A stretch of DNA of 13,289 nucleotides from an uncultured Oscillospiraceae bacterium (GTDB lineage: Bacteria; Bacillota; Clostridia; Oscillospirales; Ruminococcaceae). The translations under genes and the position numbers were made by a program. Location: the NCBI GenBank assembly GCA_958427155.1, contig CAUABB010000021.1, positions 1-13,289 on the forward strand. Direction: 5' to 3'. The stretch's first letter is position 1. Every line of letters starts with the position of its first letter. This document shows, piece after piece, positions 1-7,028 of this stretch. Under the pieces are notes generated by a model. It saw only the letters and a list, made by a program, of their open reading frames with translations. It was not told the origin of the DNA and did not search any database.

Positions 1-721
1 TGGCGGAATAATCGTGGAAGACAATAACGTCCACAAGCTCGGCAGTTCCGGAAGGCTCCGTCTCAAAAATAAAGGTATTCCCCACGCCGATGTCATGATC
101 CGGATCCTTTTGCTTGACATATTTGCAGAAATGGCGGATAATCGCCCAAATCTTCTCCTGTTTCTCCCGTAGCTCCTTCATATCTGGACGAGGGCTGAAG
201 GTTTCAAGATACTCGGGCTCATCATCGTACCAGGTGACAAAGTCATCATTATAGCCCGGTTCATTTGAAATATCCCAGAACAGAAGTCCGGGCTCGTCCC
301 CGATTGCCGCGTACAGGTCGTCAAAATACCGCTCTCCAATTTTCCAGCTGGAAGGATCGTCTACCGTTTTGGGAAGAGGAAGCAGACCGCTTTCCTGTGC
401 TGGCGGATAATCCTTATCTTCCGGAAGAAAACAAAAGCCCCCGAATCTTCCCGAAAAAATAATCGGACTGGTAGAAATCCCGTGCTTCCAAGCAGTTTGA
501 ACAAAATCTTTTAAATTTTTAAGGAACAGTTCACGGTTGCGCGCGTAATCAACATAACGCAGAAAAATACGGGCACTGTTGAGATGCAGCTTTTCGGCGT
601 ATCCCATCTCACGATCAACCGTATCATGATCATAGGCCTCTGTCATACGATCTTTTCCGGCTATACTGCTTTGAATGTAATTGAATCCTCTGATTTTTGC
701 ATAATCGACAACCTTTTTCAT
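1..721 (-). CDS. TIM-barrel glycoside hydrolase (cellulase/GH5-like), C-terminus beyond window
   Basis: This is the first 240 codons of a gene that leaves the left edge, read from an ATG at 721-719. A strong AAGGCGG ribosome binding site lies about 7 bases upstream. The protein starts MKKVVDYAKIRGFNY with no signal peptide, so a cytoplasmic enzyme is expected. The acid/base signature of clan GH-A barrels is clear: FWDISNEPG at residues 148-156, with E154 the likely proton donor, preceded by an Arg-containing strand (SARIFLRY, 49-56). VDVIVFHDYS near residue 230 fits a later barrel strand with a substrate-contacting His. The catalytic nucleophile Glu would lie further on, outside the window. 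The gene is divergent from an MFS permease, which suggests uptake and intracellular cleavage of a glycoside. The clan is fairly sure; the exact family (GH5-like or GH2-barrel-like) and the substrate are not. Confidence 0.82.
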   Translation of the reverse strand, partial: MKKVVDYAKIRGFNYIQSSIAGKDRMTEAYDHDTVDREMGYAEKLHLNSARIFLRYVDYARNRELFLKNLKDFVQTAWKHGISTSPIIFSGRFGGFCFLPEDKDYPPAQESGLLPLPKTVDDPSSWKIGERYFDDLYAAIGDEPGLLFWDISNEPGYNDDFVTWYDDEPEYLETFSPRPDMKELREKQEKIWAIIRHFCKYVKQKDPDHDIGVGNTFIFETEPSGTAELVDVIVFHDYSA

Positions 722-744
722 AATACACCGCCTTTCATTAATTG

Positions 745-759
745 GTTTTATGTTAAAAC
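745..759. promoter_or_regulatory. Palindrome GTTTTA-TGT-TAAAAC, possible operator
   Basis: This is a perfect 6+6 inverted repeat with a 3-base centre, lying over the -10 region of the glycosidase promoter. The same half-sites, without the 3-base centre, recur at 881-890 just after the start of the divergent MFS transcript. Repeated half-sites on both sides of a divergent promoter pair suggest binding by one dimeric regulator. The regulator is not identifiable here, and A/T-rich palindromes do arise by chance. Confidence 0.35.
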
Positions 760-778
760 AACAAGACGCACAATTCAA
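750..778 (-). promoter_or_regulatory. Candidate promoter of the leftward glycosidase gene
   Basis: On the minus strand, TTGAAT (778-773) and TAACAT (755-750) are separated by 17 bases. Each matches the sigma-A consensus at four of six positions. Initiation would fall near 743, about 22 bases before the ATG. The -10 overlaps a perfect inverted repeat, which suggests control by a repressor. The boxes are only moderate matches. Confidence 0.4.
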
Positions 779-786
779 TACAAACC

Positions 787-798
787 GGAAAATTTTCC
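787..798. repeat. 12-bp perfect palindrome GGAAAATTTTCC
   Basis: A self-complementary 12-mer lies upstream of the -35 of the glycosidase promoter and about 43 bases upstream of the MFS -35. It could be a regulator or nucleoid-protein site between the divergent promoters. No family was recognised. Confidence 0.3.
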
Positions 799-840
799 AT
801 AAAAAAAGAATTTTGTCATGCTGTTTCTAAAAGATCTTTC

Positions 841-869
841 TTGCCTTTTTAAGGGAAATAAAATATTAT
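841..869 (+). promoter_or_regulatory. Sigma-A promoter of the MFS gene
   Basis: TTGCCT (841-846) and TATTAT (864-869) are separated by exactly 17 bases. Initiation is expected near 876, which leaves a leader of roughly 85 bases before the ATG at 961. The palindrome GTTTTAAAAC at 881-890 lies a few bases inside the transcript, where a bound repressor could block elongation. Confidence 0.6.
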
Positions 870-880
870 TAAAAATGTAT

Positions 881-890
881 GTTTTAAAAC
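881..890. promoter_or_regulatory. Palindrome GTTTTAAAAC, possible operator
   Basis: A perfect 10-bp palindrome begins about 12 bases after the -10 of the MFS promoter. Its half-sites match those at 745-759, over the promoter of the divergent glycosidase. Placement favours an operator function; no protein partner can be named. Confidence 0.3.
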
Positions 891-960
891 CGCTGGAATT
901 ATGCAGTCATTTTTATATTCTTTATATGAATTTCACTTTAAAATCGTGGGAGTTTTGAAT

Positions 961-2256
961 ATGCGCTCTTTAAATTTACGAGAAAGAAGAAAAATCTTCC
1001 GGCAAGCTGATCCGGTGGACAGAAACGTCGTTTTCTTTGCTGCGGAAGGCGCTTTTTTTGCTTTAATTACCTCTCTGGGGACCAATACCAACAACCTGTT
1101 TCTTTCCCGTTTGGGCGCGAGCGACTACCAGCTCAGCCTGCTGTCCATGCTCGCGCAGATCGTAAGCATGGCAGCTCTAATCCCGCTGGCAATCTTCACC
1201 GACCGGCTTCGGGACAAACGGCGGATGGTCACCCTCCTGCTTGTCTTCATTGGCGGCTGTTATCTCTGCGCCGCCGTCGTTCCCCTTTTCGGAAGCGCCG
1301 CCCTCTACCCAATGATCGTTTTCGTTGGGCTGGCCGTGGGTGGCGTTGAGATCTGCACCTCTTCCTGGCAGGCGTTTTTCGCTGACGCAACGCCTCCTGA
1401 AGCTCGCAACCGTACCTTCGCCGCCCGAAACCAGGCAACATTTACCATGAATATCTGTATTCCCTTGATTGCCGGTTTCATCCTGACTGCCGAAGGTAAT
1501 CAACAAGCGCAGATTATCACCCACCAGATTTATTACTGCGTCATCGCCGCGGCCGCCGTCTGCAACATCTGGATGCTCCGCAAAATTCAAGGCGGCGCGG
1601 TCGTCACTCCGGCCGGAAAAAACTTTCGGGATTTTCTGGAGGCTCTTCGGTCCTTAATCCACAATAAACGTTTTTTGTTTTTTGCGGCTGTCGCCTTTCT
1701 GTTCTATACCACCTGGCGGCTGGATGGAACAATCTTTTACCTGGGACAGGTAAAATACGTAGGCCTTTCCGATTTCTGGTACACATTCTCAAACGTCTGC
1801 TGCGGAATTGCGCAGTTTTTATCCATCCGCTTCTGGGCCAGACGGAATGAGCAGCTCGGCGTGCGCTGCGTAATCATTTTCGGCGCGATCGGATTGGTGC
1901 TCTCCCCGCTTTGCATCATCATCCCGCTTCAGTTCGAGGGAGTAGAACGTCTGGTAATCCATCTTGTCCTCCGCTGTATGTCCGACTTAACCTTTGCGAC
2001 CGTCACGCTGAACGTCCTGCAAAACCTTCTTCAAGTTGTGGAGGAAAAAAACCGGGCGCTTTCCATCGCCGCCTATTCCACGCTGATCTGCCTGACCTCC
2101 GCCGTATCCCCCATGATCGGGGTTTCCATCTACTCCGGTCTCGGTTCCGATCAGACAGCTATAATTCAAACCTTCCTGATCCTGCTGGGAGTCCGCCTGG
2201 TTTCCGTGGGCGCGCTATTTTTTCGGTGGTGGATTCTTCGGAAGGAGCCGAAATAA
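961..2256 (+). CDS. MFS (major facilitator superfamily) permease
   Basis: A 431-residue integral membrane protein with about twelve hydrophobic segments, typical of MFS transporters. After the first two helices comes a loop with DRLRDKRR (residues 81-88), resembling the family's cytoplasmic loop 2-3 signature. A GGGAG ribosome binding site 8 bases before the ATG at 961 decides the start. An in-frame ATG at 901 would add 20 residues but has no comparable site. The opening MRSLNLRERRKIFRQADP is a plausible cytoplasmic N-terminus. The substrate is unknown; divergence from a cytoplasmic glycosidase makes a sugar or glycoside plausible, and multidrug efflux is the alternative. By eye its third codon positions are richer in G/C than those of the MATE gene that follows, which produces several long spurious reading frames on the other strand. 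Confidence 0.85.
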   Translation: MRSLNLRERRKIFRQADPVDRNVVFFAAEGAFFALITSLGTNTNNLFLSRLGASDYQLSLLSMLAQIVSMAALIPLAIFTDRLRDKRRMVTLLLVFIGGCYLCAAVVPLFGSAALYPMIVFVGLAVGGVEICTSSWQAFFADATPPEARNRTFAARNQATFTMNICIPLIAGFILTAEGNQQAQIITHQIYYCVIAAAAVCNIWMLRKIQGGAVVTPAGKNFRDFLEALRSLIHNKRFLFFAAVAFLFYTTWRLDGTIFYLGQVKYVGLSDFWYTFSNVCCGIAQFLSIRFWARRNEQLGVRCVIIFGAIGLVLSPLCIIIPLQFEGVERLVIHLVLRCMSDLTFATVTLNVLQNLLQVVEEKNRALSIAAYSTLICLTSAVSPMIGVSIYSGLGSDQTAIIQTFLILLGVRLVSVGALFFRWWILRKEPK

Positions 2257-2315
2257 ACTTCTTTTTCAGCTTATTGCCACAAAATTTCTTTCAAAGTTTA
2301 ATGCAATATGTATCA

Positions 2316-2344
2316 TTTACATTCCGCTCATTCCATGCTATGAT
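2316..2344 (+). promoter_or_regulatory. Sigma-A promoter of the MATE gene
   Basis: TTTACA (2316-2321) and TATGAT (2339-2344) are separated by 17 bases, with five of six matches in each box. Initiation near 2351 gives a leader of about 32 bases. The MATE gene can therefore be expressed independently of the MFS gene, although no terminator hairpin is visible in 2257-2315. Confidence 0.65.
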
Positions 2345-2382
2345 TTTTTCATCGGTTCTTCTTTTGAAAAGGAGGCGTTGAG

Positions 2383-3777
2383 GTGAACCGTTTTTCTTCC
2401 TATATCGGAAACAAGCAATTTTATAAAATGGTTTTTAGCATTACTATTCCTATTCTGCTGCAAAACTTTATCACCAATTTTGTCAACATGGTCGACAATA
2501 TCATGGTGGGAAGCGTCGGAACCGAACAAATGTCCGGCGTCTCAATTGTCAACCAGTTAATATTTATTTTTAACATCACCATTTTCGGTGCCGTCAGCGG
2601 CGCGGGAATCTTCACGGCACAGTACTATGGCAAGAAAGACATCGAAGGGGTGAGGAATACCGTTCGATTCAAGCTTGTTGTTTGTGTAGCGATTACCGCA
2701 ATTGCCACGGGGATTCTGCTTCTGTTCGGGGAACCATTGATCAATCTGTTTCTCCATGATGGAAGTTATGATGTTGATCTTGGCAAAACACTCGTCTTTG
2801 GAAAAGATTATCTCCTGATTATCATCATCGGACTTCTCCCCAGCGCTATTACAAATGTTTACGCCAGTACACTTCGCGAAACCGGTGAAACATTAATTCC
2901 CATGATTTTCAGCTTTATCGCAGTTGTAATCAACTGTTTGTTTAACTATTTACTGATCTTTGGTGTTCTCGGATTTCCAGAGCTCGGCGTTGTGGGTGCT
3001 GCAATCGCCACCGTAATGGCACGTTTCTTTGAATGTATTGCCACCGTCTGGTATGCAATGGCAAAACGGCATAAATATCCCTTCTTTATAAAGCTTTACC
3101 GCCATTTTTCCATTCCACGTCAATTATTTTTCCGTATCTTTAAAAAGGGAATGCCGCTGCTGGTCAATGAATTTCTCTGGTCGATTGGAATGTCTCTTCT
3201 GAATATGAGTTACAGCCTTCACGGTCTGGCGGTTGTAGCCGGCATCAGTATTTCCTCTACGGTAACAAACCTGTTTAATATGGTTTTCATGGCGTTTGGT
3301 ACGAGTATTGGAATTGTTGTAGGACAGCTTTTAGGAGCGAATGAATTTAAAGAAGCGGTTGACACTGACCGGAAAATGATCACCCTGGCCGTTTTTATCA
3401 GCATAGTCGTAGGTGGAATTGTCTTTGGCATCGGAAATCTGTTTCCCATGCTCTACAATACAACGGCGGAATCTAAAGAGTTGGCTGTCTACTTTATACG
3501 AGTCTGCGCCTGCTTCATGCCGATCGTTTCCTTTATGCACGCGACTTATTTTACCTTGAGAAGCGGTGGAAAGGTCTGGATCACTTTTTTGTTTGACAGT
3601 GTATTTATCTTTTTTATCAACGTTCCGGTTGCCTTTTTCCTGTTCTCCGCTTTTCACCTGTCTATCTGGTTGATTTTTCCTATCATTCAGGCGATGGATT
3701 TGCTTAAATGTATTTTAGGCTTCATCCTGATTAAACGCAAAGTCTGGGTACACAATATCGTTGACCATGATGAGTAG
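2383..3777 (+). CDS. MATE family multidrug/Na+ (H+) antiporter
   Basis: A 464-residue membrane protein with two MatE-type halves of about six helices each. The N-terminal half has the characteristic run NFVNMVDNIMVG (residues 32-43), followed by SGAGIFTAQYYGKKD about 35 residues later, both typical of MATE pumps of the DinF/NorM superfamily. The matching region in the second half, MAFGTSIGIVVGQLLGANE, has the same flavour. The start is GTG at 2383, set by AAAAGGAGG seven bases upstream. The expected role is export of cationic drugs or metabolites across the cytoplasmic membrane using an ion gradient. The substrate cannot be read. It has its own promoter, and its stop is followed at once by the next gene's promoter. 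Confidence 0.9.
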   Translation: MNRFSSYIGNKQFYKMVFSITIPILLQNFITNFVNMVDNIMVGSVGTEQMSGVSIVNQLIFIFNITIFGAVSGAGIFTAQYYGKKDIEGVRNTVRFKLVVCVAITAIATGILLLFGEPLINLFLHDGSYDVDLGKTLVFGKDYLLIIIIGLLPSAITNVYASTLRETGETLIPMIFSFIAVVINCLFNYLLIFGVLGFPELGVVGAAIATVMARFFECIATVWYAMAKRHKYPFFIKLYRHFSIPRQLFFRIFKKGMPLLVNEFLWSIGMSLLNMSYSLHGLAVVAGISISSTVTNLFNMVFMAFGTSIGIVVGQLLGANEFKEAVDTDRKMITLAVFISIVVGGIVFGIGNLFPMLYNTTAESKELAVYFIRVCACFMPIVSFMHATYFTLRSGGKVWITFLFDSVFIFFINVPVAFFLFSAFHLSIWLIFPIIQAMDLLKCILGFILIKRKVWVHNIVDHDE

Positions 3778-3779
3778 AG

Positions 3780-3808
3780 TTGCGGAAAAAAGAATTTTTT
3801 ACTATAAT
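3780..3808 (+). promoter_or_regulatory. Sigma-A promoter of the YbjQ-family gene
   Basis: TTGCGG (3780-3785) and a perfect TATAAT (3803-3808) are separated by 17 bases. The site starts three bases after the MATE stop codon. Initiation near 3815 gives a leader of about 27 bases. Confidence 0.65.
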
Positions 3809-3841
3809 AAAAGCACTTTAAGATAGAAAGGCGGAGAAAAA

Positions 3842-4153
3842 ATGATTCTTGTCAACACGGACTATATTACAGGAAAAGAACTTCAAACTCTCGGAATGGT
3901 CAGAGGCTCTACCATTCAGTCAAAAAATATTGGACGTGATATTACTCAGAGCTTCAAAACCATTGTGGGTGGAGAACTGAAAGCGTATACCCAAATGATG
4001 AACGAGGCAAGAGATCTCGCCACGGAACGGATGGTTAAAGAGGCGGAAAGCGTAGGGGCGGATGCTATTGTAAACATCCGTTATGCTACTTCAGCGGTTA
4101 TGCAAGGAGCGGCAGAAGTTATGGCTTACGGGACAGCGGTAAAATTCCTTTAA
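3842..4153 (+). CDS. YbjQ-family (UPF0145, putative heavy-metal-binding domain) protein
   Basis: A 103-residue cytoplasmic protein matching the YbjQ/UPF0145 family along its whole length. It opens with MILVNTDYITGKELQTLGMVRG, as family members do, and has the conserved core around the GGELKAYTQMMNEARDLA segment. A C-terminal ESVGADAIVNIRY (residues 68-80) and a glycine-containing last strand (AYGTAVKF) complete the pattern. The family forms small oligomeric rings and is often labelled heavy-metal-binding, but its biochemical role is unsettled. A GGCGGAG ribosome binding site sits five bases before the ATG. It has its own promoter and ends at a strong terminator, so it is probably monocistronic. 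Confidence 0.88.
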   Translation: MILVNTDYITGKELQTLGMVRGSTIQSKNIGRDITQSFKTIVGGELKAYTQMMNEARDLATERMVKEAESVGADAIVNIRYATSAVMQGAAEVMAYGTAVKFL

Positions 4154-4160
4154 AAAAGGA

Positions 4161-4197
4161 AGCGGGGAGAGCTTAACTTAAGCTCTCCCCGCTTTTT
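4161..4197. terminator. Bidirectional intrinsic terminator between convergent genes
   Basis: Arms 4161-4176 and 4178-4193 are perfectly complementary over 16 bases, with GC-rich outer parts (AGCGGGGAGAGC). Five T's end the plus strand at 4193-4197. On the minus strand the stem is followed by TCCTTTTTTA. It serves the YbjQ gene from the left and the hexokinase operon from the right. Confidence 0.9.
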
Positions 4198-4217
4198 GCG
4201 GTCTAAAGCACCCCTCT

Positions 4218-5561
4218 TTACATTTTCCGCTGAATACAGTCTTCTGCAATCGCCATCGTCGCGGTACCGATCAGAGTCGTGTCAATTTCACTCAGGTTCT
4301 TTTCCGCTTCCGGACTCCCGGGAATCACCGGACGCAAAGGGGGATCCTCCACCAGTACAGCGTGAACCGGTGTCCCGTCAAAATAAGAAAGCCCACTTTT
4401 CAGCTTTTTCCGAATCTCCTCAAAAATTCTGGGCTTCATAACCGGGTTGCGCGCAATGCTCCCTTCCAGATAAATTATATTTCTTCCTCCCGGATCAAGA
4501 GGTCCCATCGAAACCACGGTGGAAACAATGGTATTGGCCAGAGTCTGATAGTCCCGAACAGCGATCCAAGCCGCAATCTCCTGAAGTTCCCCGAACCCCT
4601 GCTCCCCAGCTTCTTCTTTTAACCGCTCTAAACGTTCAGTCGAAAAAGAAGGATCCAACACGCTTTGATAAAGCTCAAAAACGGTTCTCGTATCCCGGCT
4701 GTGAAGGAAGAAACGGGAAAGGTCTTTTCCGGCAAGCGCAGAGCCTTCCGCTTCCGCTCGAACCGCAACGGCCCGGCGCATCAGACTGAATACCCCTTTC
4801 CCCGCGATCGCGTAATTCAACTGCCGGTTTTCGGTCTCCTCCGGCGGAAACAGCGCGTCATTCTCCGGAAGGTTGCAGACATAAGCGATCGGCAGATAAT
4901 GCCGCTCGTCCCCGTTAGCCATTCCGGTACCGCAGATACACAAAACCGTCTTATCCGCCTGTCCCGCGTCGGAAAGTGAAACGGCGCCGTGATGGGCTAC
5001 AATTCCGTCCGACTGATAAAACAGCGTATAGTCCGGGAAGCCCCGCGTTTCCATATAACCTTTAAAATTCACGGAAAACCGTAGCGCATCGCAGAGTTCT
5101 TCCTGGCTGCGCGCCACCATATGGTCAAAAGTTGGAAGCTTGGTAGGATGATAAGGGCAATCGTCAACAATTAACATGGGAAGAGAAACACCAATACACA
5201 GCCGTTTCTCCTGTTTTAAATATGTGTAAATCTTTTGATCTTTTATTAGAAGGCGATCTAAATAATCATAAAAATCTGTATTCTTTTCAGGGTTCTCTTC
5301 AGCACGGACATACTCGGCAGTCATCTGGCCATCCTTCATAGAGGCAAGCATTACCTTTGTATTTGTCCCGCCAAAAGAAAGAGCGAGCACCGTACCATGG
5401 CTGCAAAACTCTTCCGGTTTCTGTTTGGCAAGCAGAAAATGCTGTTCCATCCCAGATTCACTCGAGGGCATTTCCCCCTTGCGGAATAGTTCTAAAAAAT
5501 ATTCCAGTTCTTTTTCTGTGTCAGGTAAAAGATCATTTTTTAATTGCTTCATCGATTCCAT
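4218..5561 (-). CDS. Hexokinase-like sugar kinase (ASKHA fold)
   Basis: A 447-residue cytoplasmic protein with the layout and length of eukaryote-type hexokinases, longer than the usual ROK glucokinases. Visible elements are LALSFGGTNTKV (59-70, phosphate 1), a basic/polar loop FYQSDG (181-186) with D185 the likely catalytic base, GTGMANG (211-217, phosphate 2) and LEGSIARNP (365-373, adenosine-binding). The expected reaction is ATP-dependent phosphorylation of a hexose at O-6. The phosphate-1 motif normally begins with Asp (DxGGTN); here it is Ser62, so activity or metal handling may differ. The start at 5561 is supported by GGAGG ten bases upstream; an ATG three codons later is possible. 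It lies 46 bases after the dehydrogenase gene on the same strand with no clear terminator between, so it is probably the last gene of that operon. Confidence 0.75.
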   Translation of the reverse strand: MESMKQLKNDLLPDTEKELEYFLELFRKGEMPSSESGMEQHFLLAKQKPEEFCSHGTVLALSFGGTNTKVMLASMKDGQMTAEYVRAEENPEKNTDFYDYLDRLLIKDQKIYTYLKQEKRLCIGVSLPMLIVDDCPYHPTKLPTFDHMVARSQEELCDALRFSVNFKGYMETRGFPDYTLFYQSDGIVAHHGAVSLSDAGQADKTVLCICGTGMANGDERHYLPIAYVCNLPENDALFPPEETENRQLNYAIAGKGVFSLMRRAVAVRAEAEGSALAGKDLSRFFLHSRDTRTVFELYQSVLDPSFSTERLERLKEEAGEQGFGELQEIAAWIAVRDYQTLANTIVSTVVSMGPLDPGGRNIIYLEGSIARNPVMKPRIFEEIRKKLKSGLSYFDGTPVHAVLVEDPPLRPVIPGSPEAEKNLSEIDTTLIGTATMAIAEDCIQRKM

Positions 5562-5603
5562 CGGGATTCATCCTCCACTCATTAAATTGTTGCTAACATG
5601 AAT

Positions 5604-5615
5604 AAAACTAGTTTT
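5604..5615. repeat. 12-bp palindrome AAAACTAGTTTT at the dehydrogenase 3' end
   Basis: A perfect palindrome covers the dehydrogenase stop codon and the first bases of the gap before the kinase gene. It has almost no GC, so it is unlikely to act as an intrinsic terminator. It may be chance, or a weak regulatory or mRNA processing site. Confidence 0.25.
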
Positions 5616-6369
5616 TTATTTTCTCCCAAAGTGTCATAATCAAACGGTGAGGCAGAAGCTTTGTCCCCACATATTGGAGCTGATTGTGGAAGCCATAAAC
5701 CGAAAGTTCTTTTCCTTTTTTACTGTCATTTAACGCTTTGCGCACCACATCTTCCACACGGGACATCATCGGAAATTTAGTCACCTCACCGGGGTTGGAT
5801 GTCTTCTTGGCTACACCGAAAAACTCTGTTTTGGTCCAGCCGGGACAAACAGCTGTAACGGTGATTCCATGCTGTTTCAACTCTCGGTGCAGGGCACGCG
5901 AAAAATGCAGTACATACGCTTTAGAGGCCGCATAAATATTCATACCAGAAAGCGGCTGAAACGCAGCTACAGAGGACAGCTGGATTATTCTTCCCCCTTT
6001 CATCATATAGGGAAGACAAACAAGGGTGAGAGCCGTCAACGCAGTTATGTTAAGAGAAATCATCCCCATCACTTCGGCTTCCGATTGTTCTGCCGTTTTT
6101 CCAAATTTGCAAAACCCAGCCGCATTTACAAGCAGATCAATCCGCGGACATTTTTCGTTCAGCGCCTTTTGGATAACTTTCATGCTCTCTCTTTCTTCCA
6201 GATCCAAAGCAAAAATACGTACTGGAACCGGAAGGTTCCGTGCTAATTCTTTCAGCCGTTCCTCTCGTCTGGCAACAATCCAGAGTTCATCATAATTTTC
6301 TGTCGCCGCTTGAACGGCAAACTGCCTTCCCATCCCGGAGGACGCGCCGGTAATGACTGCAATTCTCAT
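5608..6369 (-). CDS. Short-chain dehydrogenase/reductase (classical SDR)
   Basis: A 253-residue Rossmann-fold oxidoreductase. It has the cofactor loop TGASSGMG (residues 7-14), the NAAG segment (82-85), a catalytic Ser in LSSVAA (132/133), the YAASK active site (Y146, K150) and the PG turn after the sixth strand (176-177). Arginines after the second strand (VARREERL, 33-40) favour NADP(H) over NAD(H). The ATG at 6369 is preferred over an upstream extension because it places the TGxxxGxG motif at the usual distance and has GAGGAAAG upstream. That ribosome binding site overlaps the stop region of the UPF0340 gene, which ends 13 bases earlier, so translation is likely coupled. The substrate is unknown; the C-terminal part (VYGFHNQLQYVGTKLLP) resembles SDRs annotated as DltE/YqjQ-like. 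Confidence 0.9.
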   Translation of the reverse strand: MRIAVITGASSGMGRQFAVQAATENYDELWIVARREERLKELARNLPVPVRIFALDLEERESMKVIQKALNEKCPRIDLLVNAAGFCKFGKTAEQSEAEVMGMISLNITALTALTLVCLPYMMKGGRIIQLSSVAAFQPLSGMNIYAASKAYVLHFSRALHRELKQHGITVTAVCPGWTKTEFFGVAKKTSNPGEVTKFPMMSRVEDVVRKALNDSKKGKELSVYGFHNQLQYVGTKLLPHRLIMTLWEKIKN

Positions 6370-6382
6370 CTTTTTCTTTCCT

Positions 6383-6934
6383 CTAAAGCAACTCCGGATT
6401 GTAGTGGGCGCGTTCTCCGCCAATAAATTTAGGTCGGGTACGAGCACAGACAAGGTTTGCCTCCCCTATTTTTCGGATTGAAAGCCTCACTGGAACCGCA
6501 ACTGGACGTAAATGCATTCCAATTAAAGTATCTCCAATATCCATTCCCGCGGCGGCTTGAATATATTCCACCGCAACCGGATGTTCAAAAGTTTTATACG
6601 CCGCGGTGGCAAACGAACCACCGGCCTTTGGCTGTGGAAGAACATTACAGATTGGAAAACGGTAAAACTCCGCCGCCTCCCACTCCAAAATTAGCGCCCG
6701 GTTTAAATGCTCACAACATTGAGCCGCGAGGTAAATATTTTTTTCTTTCAACACCGGGTAAATCCCTTCCAAAATTGCCCACGCTGTTTCCTCACTGGAA
6801 TGGGTGCCAATTTTTTCTCCCTTTACTTCACTGGAAGAACAGCCAATCACTAAAATTTCTCTCTCATGGAGTGCGGCAACATCTACCAATTCCTTAACGG
6901 CTCTTTTTGCCTGTTCTTTAATATTTTCAAGCAT
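6383..6934 (-). CDS. UPF0340 / TIGR01440 family protein (YwlG-like)
   Basis: A 183-residue cytoplasmic protein of the UPF0340 family, represented by Bacillus subtilis YwlG. It shows the family's conserved opening strand and loop GCSSSEVKGEKIGTHSS (about residues 31-47), the QCCEHLNRAL segment (near 71-80) and the C-terminal HLRPVAVPVR run (about 141-150). The function of the family is not established. ATG at 6934 is chosen over the GTG at 6943, because that GTG lies inside the Shine-Dalgarno sequence AAGGTGA that serves the ATG. It is the first gene of an operon with the SDR gene, and probably the kinase, behind it. Confidence 0.88.
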   Translation of the reverse strand: MLENIKEQAKRAVKELVDVAALHEREILVIGCSSSEVKGEKIGTHSSEETAWAILEGIYPVLKEKNIYLAAQCCEHLNRALILEWEAAEFYRFPICNVLPQPKAGGSFATAAYKTFEHPVAVEYIQAAAGMDIGDTLIGMHLRPVAVPVRLSIRKIGEANLVCARTRPKFIGGERAHYNPELL

Positions 6935-6954
6935 GTTATTCACCTTCTTCTCTT

Positions 6955-6982
6955 ATGATACCACAACCCTAATAAAATGCAA
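6955..6982 (-). promoter_or_regulatory. Promoter of the UPF0340-SDR-kinase operon (extended -10)
   Basis: On the minus strand, TTGCAT (6982-6977) and TATCAT (6960-6955) are separated by 16 bases, with TGG just before the -10 forming an extended -10. Initiation would be near 6948, leaving a leader of only about 14 bases that still includes the ribosome binding site. The -35 overlaps the outer stem of the upstream gene's terminator. Confidence 0.5.
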
Positions 6983-7017
6983 TAAAAGCCACCCAAAATG
7001 GGTGGCTTTTAATTGCA
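6978..7017 (-). terminator. Intrinsic terminator after the small helical protein gene
   Basis: The core stem pairs 6984-6994 with 7000-7010 (AAAAGCCACCC) around an AAAAT loop. An outer extension pairs TGCAAT at 6978-6983 with ATTGCA at 7012-7017 across a one-base bulge. On the minus strand the stem ends in TTTTATTGCATTTTA. It lies 19 bases after the stop codon at 7029. Confidence 0.85.
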
Positions 7018-7028
7018 AAAGGTGACAG

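Noticed and set aside
2..412. Recurring TGGCGGATAAT-like sequence near 2, 133 and 402
   Set aside because: The copies fall in different codon contexts of the glycosidase gene and are inexact, so they look like coincidence and not a repeat family.
901..960. Longer N-terminus for the MFS protein starting at ATG 901
   Set aside because: It has no convincing ribosome binding site, and the ATG at 961 has GGGAG at good spacing and gives a normal MFS N-terminus.
1177..1922. Several minus-strand reading frames opposite the MFS gene
   Set aside because: They are low-complexity, Arg/Gly-rich shadows caused by GC-rich third positions of the MFS gene, with no start signals or domain features.
1911..2381. 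156-codon plus-strand frame overlapping the end of the MFS gene
   Set aside because: It is a Pro/Ser/Arg-rich out-of-frame translation of the MFS coding region, extended by chance into the gap, and has no ribosome binding site.
4161..4193. Long inverted repeat as a transposon end or attachment site
   Set aside because: Its position between convergent stops and the T-runs on both sides fit a bidirectional terminator. No transposase or target duplication is seen. The same applies to 10852-10894.
6935..6943. GTG start for the UPF0340 gene at 6943
   Set aside because: That GTG lies within the Shine-Dalgarno sequence AAGGTGA for the ATG at 6934. The GTG at 7466 before the small helical protein was rejected for the same reason.
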